Shown here: piece by piece, positions 62,742 to 64,000 of the stretch | Layout of the letters: the number at the start of each line of letters is the position of its first letter | How positions within the stretch are numbered: position 1 is the stretch's first letter | NCBI GenBank assembly: GCA_013398295.1 | Contig: VZSF01007706.1 | Coordinates: 756,533 to 820,532, forward strand | Length of the DNA: 64,000 nucleotides | Origin: Chionis minor | Lineage: Eukaryota > Chordata > Aves > Charadriiformes > Chionididae | Direction of reading: 5' to 3' | Program-made: the position numbers and the translations under genes | Notes under the pieces: model-generated | What the model was told of the DNA's origin: nothing | The model's database searches: none | What the model saw: only the letters and a program-made list of their open reading frames with translations

Positions 62742-63633
62742 ATACTCTAGTTTGAAAACAGAATTATTAATTTCCTTGTAGAACTTTTGCATTTTGAGTA
62801 TTATACAACAAGGGTTCATTTTATTTGCACAATATTTCCAAAATGTGAGGTTTGGCTTTTTCAATGTATTTTTAAGATCAGAAATCTAGAGAACATTCAA
62901 TGATTTACTATCTCTAGATCAGATTTTTTAGGATGTGAGGTTTTTTCCTTCTTTCAAAATAGGAAGCACAGTAACATTTTGCTTTCAAATACCCACTGAA
63001 TTCATTAGCACATCTGTAGGTTCACCTCCAAAGTATTGAAATGGTGTTCAAATAAAAAAATAACCACTACTCATTGAATATTTACAAACAAAGAGTTGTA
63101 AGAGTTATGGACAATTTGTAGAAAGACACAGGTGAGTTAACTAGAAGCATATCAAATACGTCTTTGTTTCAATCCCTATCTGTGGCACTCCTAATCTACC
63201 TTGGTTCCTATGTCTGGCTCCGTATAATAATAATGCCAGCTCTTAGAAACTACTGAGCTCTTTTGGCTGAGGTTTTCTTGGAAGACGTCATCCTGAGTTC
63301 TTAATGATCTTTTAAACTTGATTTATTATATAAGCATGTAATGTGCCATTTACAGAAGTAATATATTTCCCACTAAATTTGGTTAAATTCCTTTTGAGTA
63401 TAATAGAAACTGAAGGAACATGGTACCTTCTAATTATGCAGTACTTTGCCAGCCTGAAACCTAGAATAACCTTAGCAAGTCTCTATGATTATGTGTGTTC
63501 CACTGGGAGGGAACTAACATTGTGAAATGGAAGTTTTTGAAGTCTGTCTTATTTTTTATAATGTTAATTGAAGCAGGCATATAAAATACAAGTATATAAT
63601 AGCAATAATTATTAGAATCACCAAAATATAATT
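62742..63633. other. Unique non-coding DNA
   Basis: Nothing recognised. Confidence 0.5.
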
Positions 63634-63745
63634 TGTGTGTGTGTATATATGTGTGTAAACCATGAGGTTAAAAAAGTGTAATTTTTATATATATATATGT
63701 ACGTACGTTCTTATACACACACTGTTATGCACACGCATATACATA
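63634..63745. repeat. Alternating (GT)n/(TA)n/(AC)n dinucleotide region
   Basis: GT repeats at 63634-63657, TA repeats at about 63686-63698, a GTACGTACGT palindrome and then ACAC/ATAC units. Alternating purine-pyrimidine sequence, typical of unstable microsatellites. Confidence 0.85.
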
Positions 63746-63800
63746 TAAAATCCAGGTAGTAAGCAGACTATTAACTTACGTTTTCCTCTCTTAACTGTAG

Positions 63801-63893
63801 GGTTGCTCATCTCACAAATCATATTTCTGTGGGAAATGAAAAGGTGCACTGCTACCAGCATTTTGTAAGAAATAATGACACACTTTACTACCT
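63801..63893 (+). other. Exon-like segment, weak candidate
   Basis: A pyrimidine-rich acceptor TTTTCCTCTCTTAACTGTAG ends at 63800, and a consensus donor GTAAGT starts at 63894. The 93 bases between are open in one frame (short motif VAHLTNHISVGNEKVHCY), with one base before and two after the complete codons. I do not recognise the protein. Chance pseudo-exons of this kind are common in vertebrate DNA. Confidence 0.15.
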
Positions 63894-63932
63894 GTAAGTG
63901 CTGACTGAGTGCTTCTGCTTTTCCTTCCCAAG

Positions 63933-64000
63933 GTGACTGTAACACAGATTGATGAAAGATTCAGCAGGACTACAAAGGTTAAAGATGCAGACCTGGAGCG
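63933..64000 (+). other. Possible partial exon running off the window end
   Basis: After the pyrimidine tract and acceptor-like CTTTTCCTTCCCAAG, an open frame begins VTVTQIDERFSRTTKVKD and stays open to the last base. Its charged composition looks more protein-like than most frames here, but only about 22 codons are visible and no family is recognised. The segment at 63801-63893 lies only 39 bases upstream, too short for an intron, so both cannot be consecutive exons. Confidence 0.18.

Noticed and set aside
1..64000. Search for tRNA, snRNA, rRNA, CRISPR or bacterial operon signals
   Set aside because: No cloverleaf box pairs, U-snRNA starts, regularly spaced repeats or ribosome-binding-site-led gene chains were seen.

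Overview
The window reads as non-coding nuclear DNA from a bird. The main evidence is its repeats. Several copies of the CR1 LINE (chicken repeat 1) carry the avian-type 3' end with ATTCTATG-like terminal repeats. Solo LTRs have the layouts I recall for avian endogenous retroviruses, for example a TGTCCTGGTTT...AAACCAGGACA LTR. The background is AT-rich with no bacterial-style gene packing. The CR1 and LTR types fit a neoavian bird better than a chicken, but that is a memory-based impression and I cannot name the species.

I found no complete protein-coding gene, rRNA, tRNA or CRISPR array. The only long open frames that resemble a known protein are decayed CR1 reverse transcriptases at about 7310-8492 and 22640-24829, both on the + strand. 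Nearly all other open frames are short and low-complexity or random in composition. Two short exon-like segments sit in the last 200 bases (63801-63893 and 63933-64000); they are too close together to be consecutive exons and are weak candidates. The window is best read as a gene desert or part of a very large intron.

Layout. 1-2897: unique AT-rich sequence. 2898-3139: two inverted CR1 tails. 3423-3834: a small tandem duplication, an A/C-rich tract and a short perfect palindrome. 4645-5328: an old ERV LTR. A 129-144 bp segment of unknown origin lies inside it and recurs inverted at 5458-5602. 6578-6717: a second A/C-rich tract. 7310-8492: CR1 with RT. 8493-17111: mostly unique. 17112-17801: a well-preserved solo LTR with probable target duplication. 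22640-24829: a long CR1 containing a younger CR1 at 24332-24469. 25248-25351: a third A/C-rich tract. 26256-26507: a young CR1 tail ending in a hairpin. 26508-41439: mostly unique, with one CR1 tail near 30372. 41440-41985: an ERV LTR followed by a CR1 tail. 44776-45383: a doubled CR1 tail. 47625-48875: an old CR1 split by an ERV LTR. 49512-49570: a CR1 tip. 49571-62150: long unique sequence with a homeodomain-type TAAT cluster near 58510-58640. 62151-62741: another solo LTR. 63634-63745: dinucleotide repeats.

No genes work together here. What the sequence shows is a history of retrotransposon insertion, nesting and decay. The two observations I would follow first are the unidentified inverted repeat around 4.9-5.6 kb and the hairpin at the 5' break of the CR1 copy near 26.5 kb.
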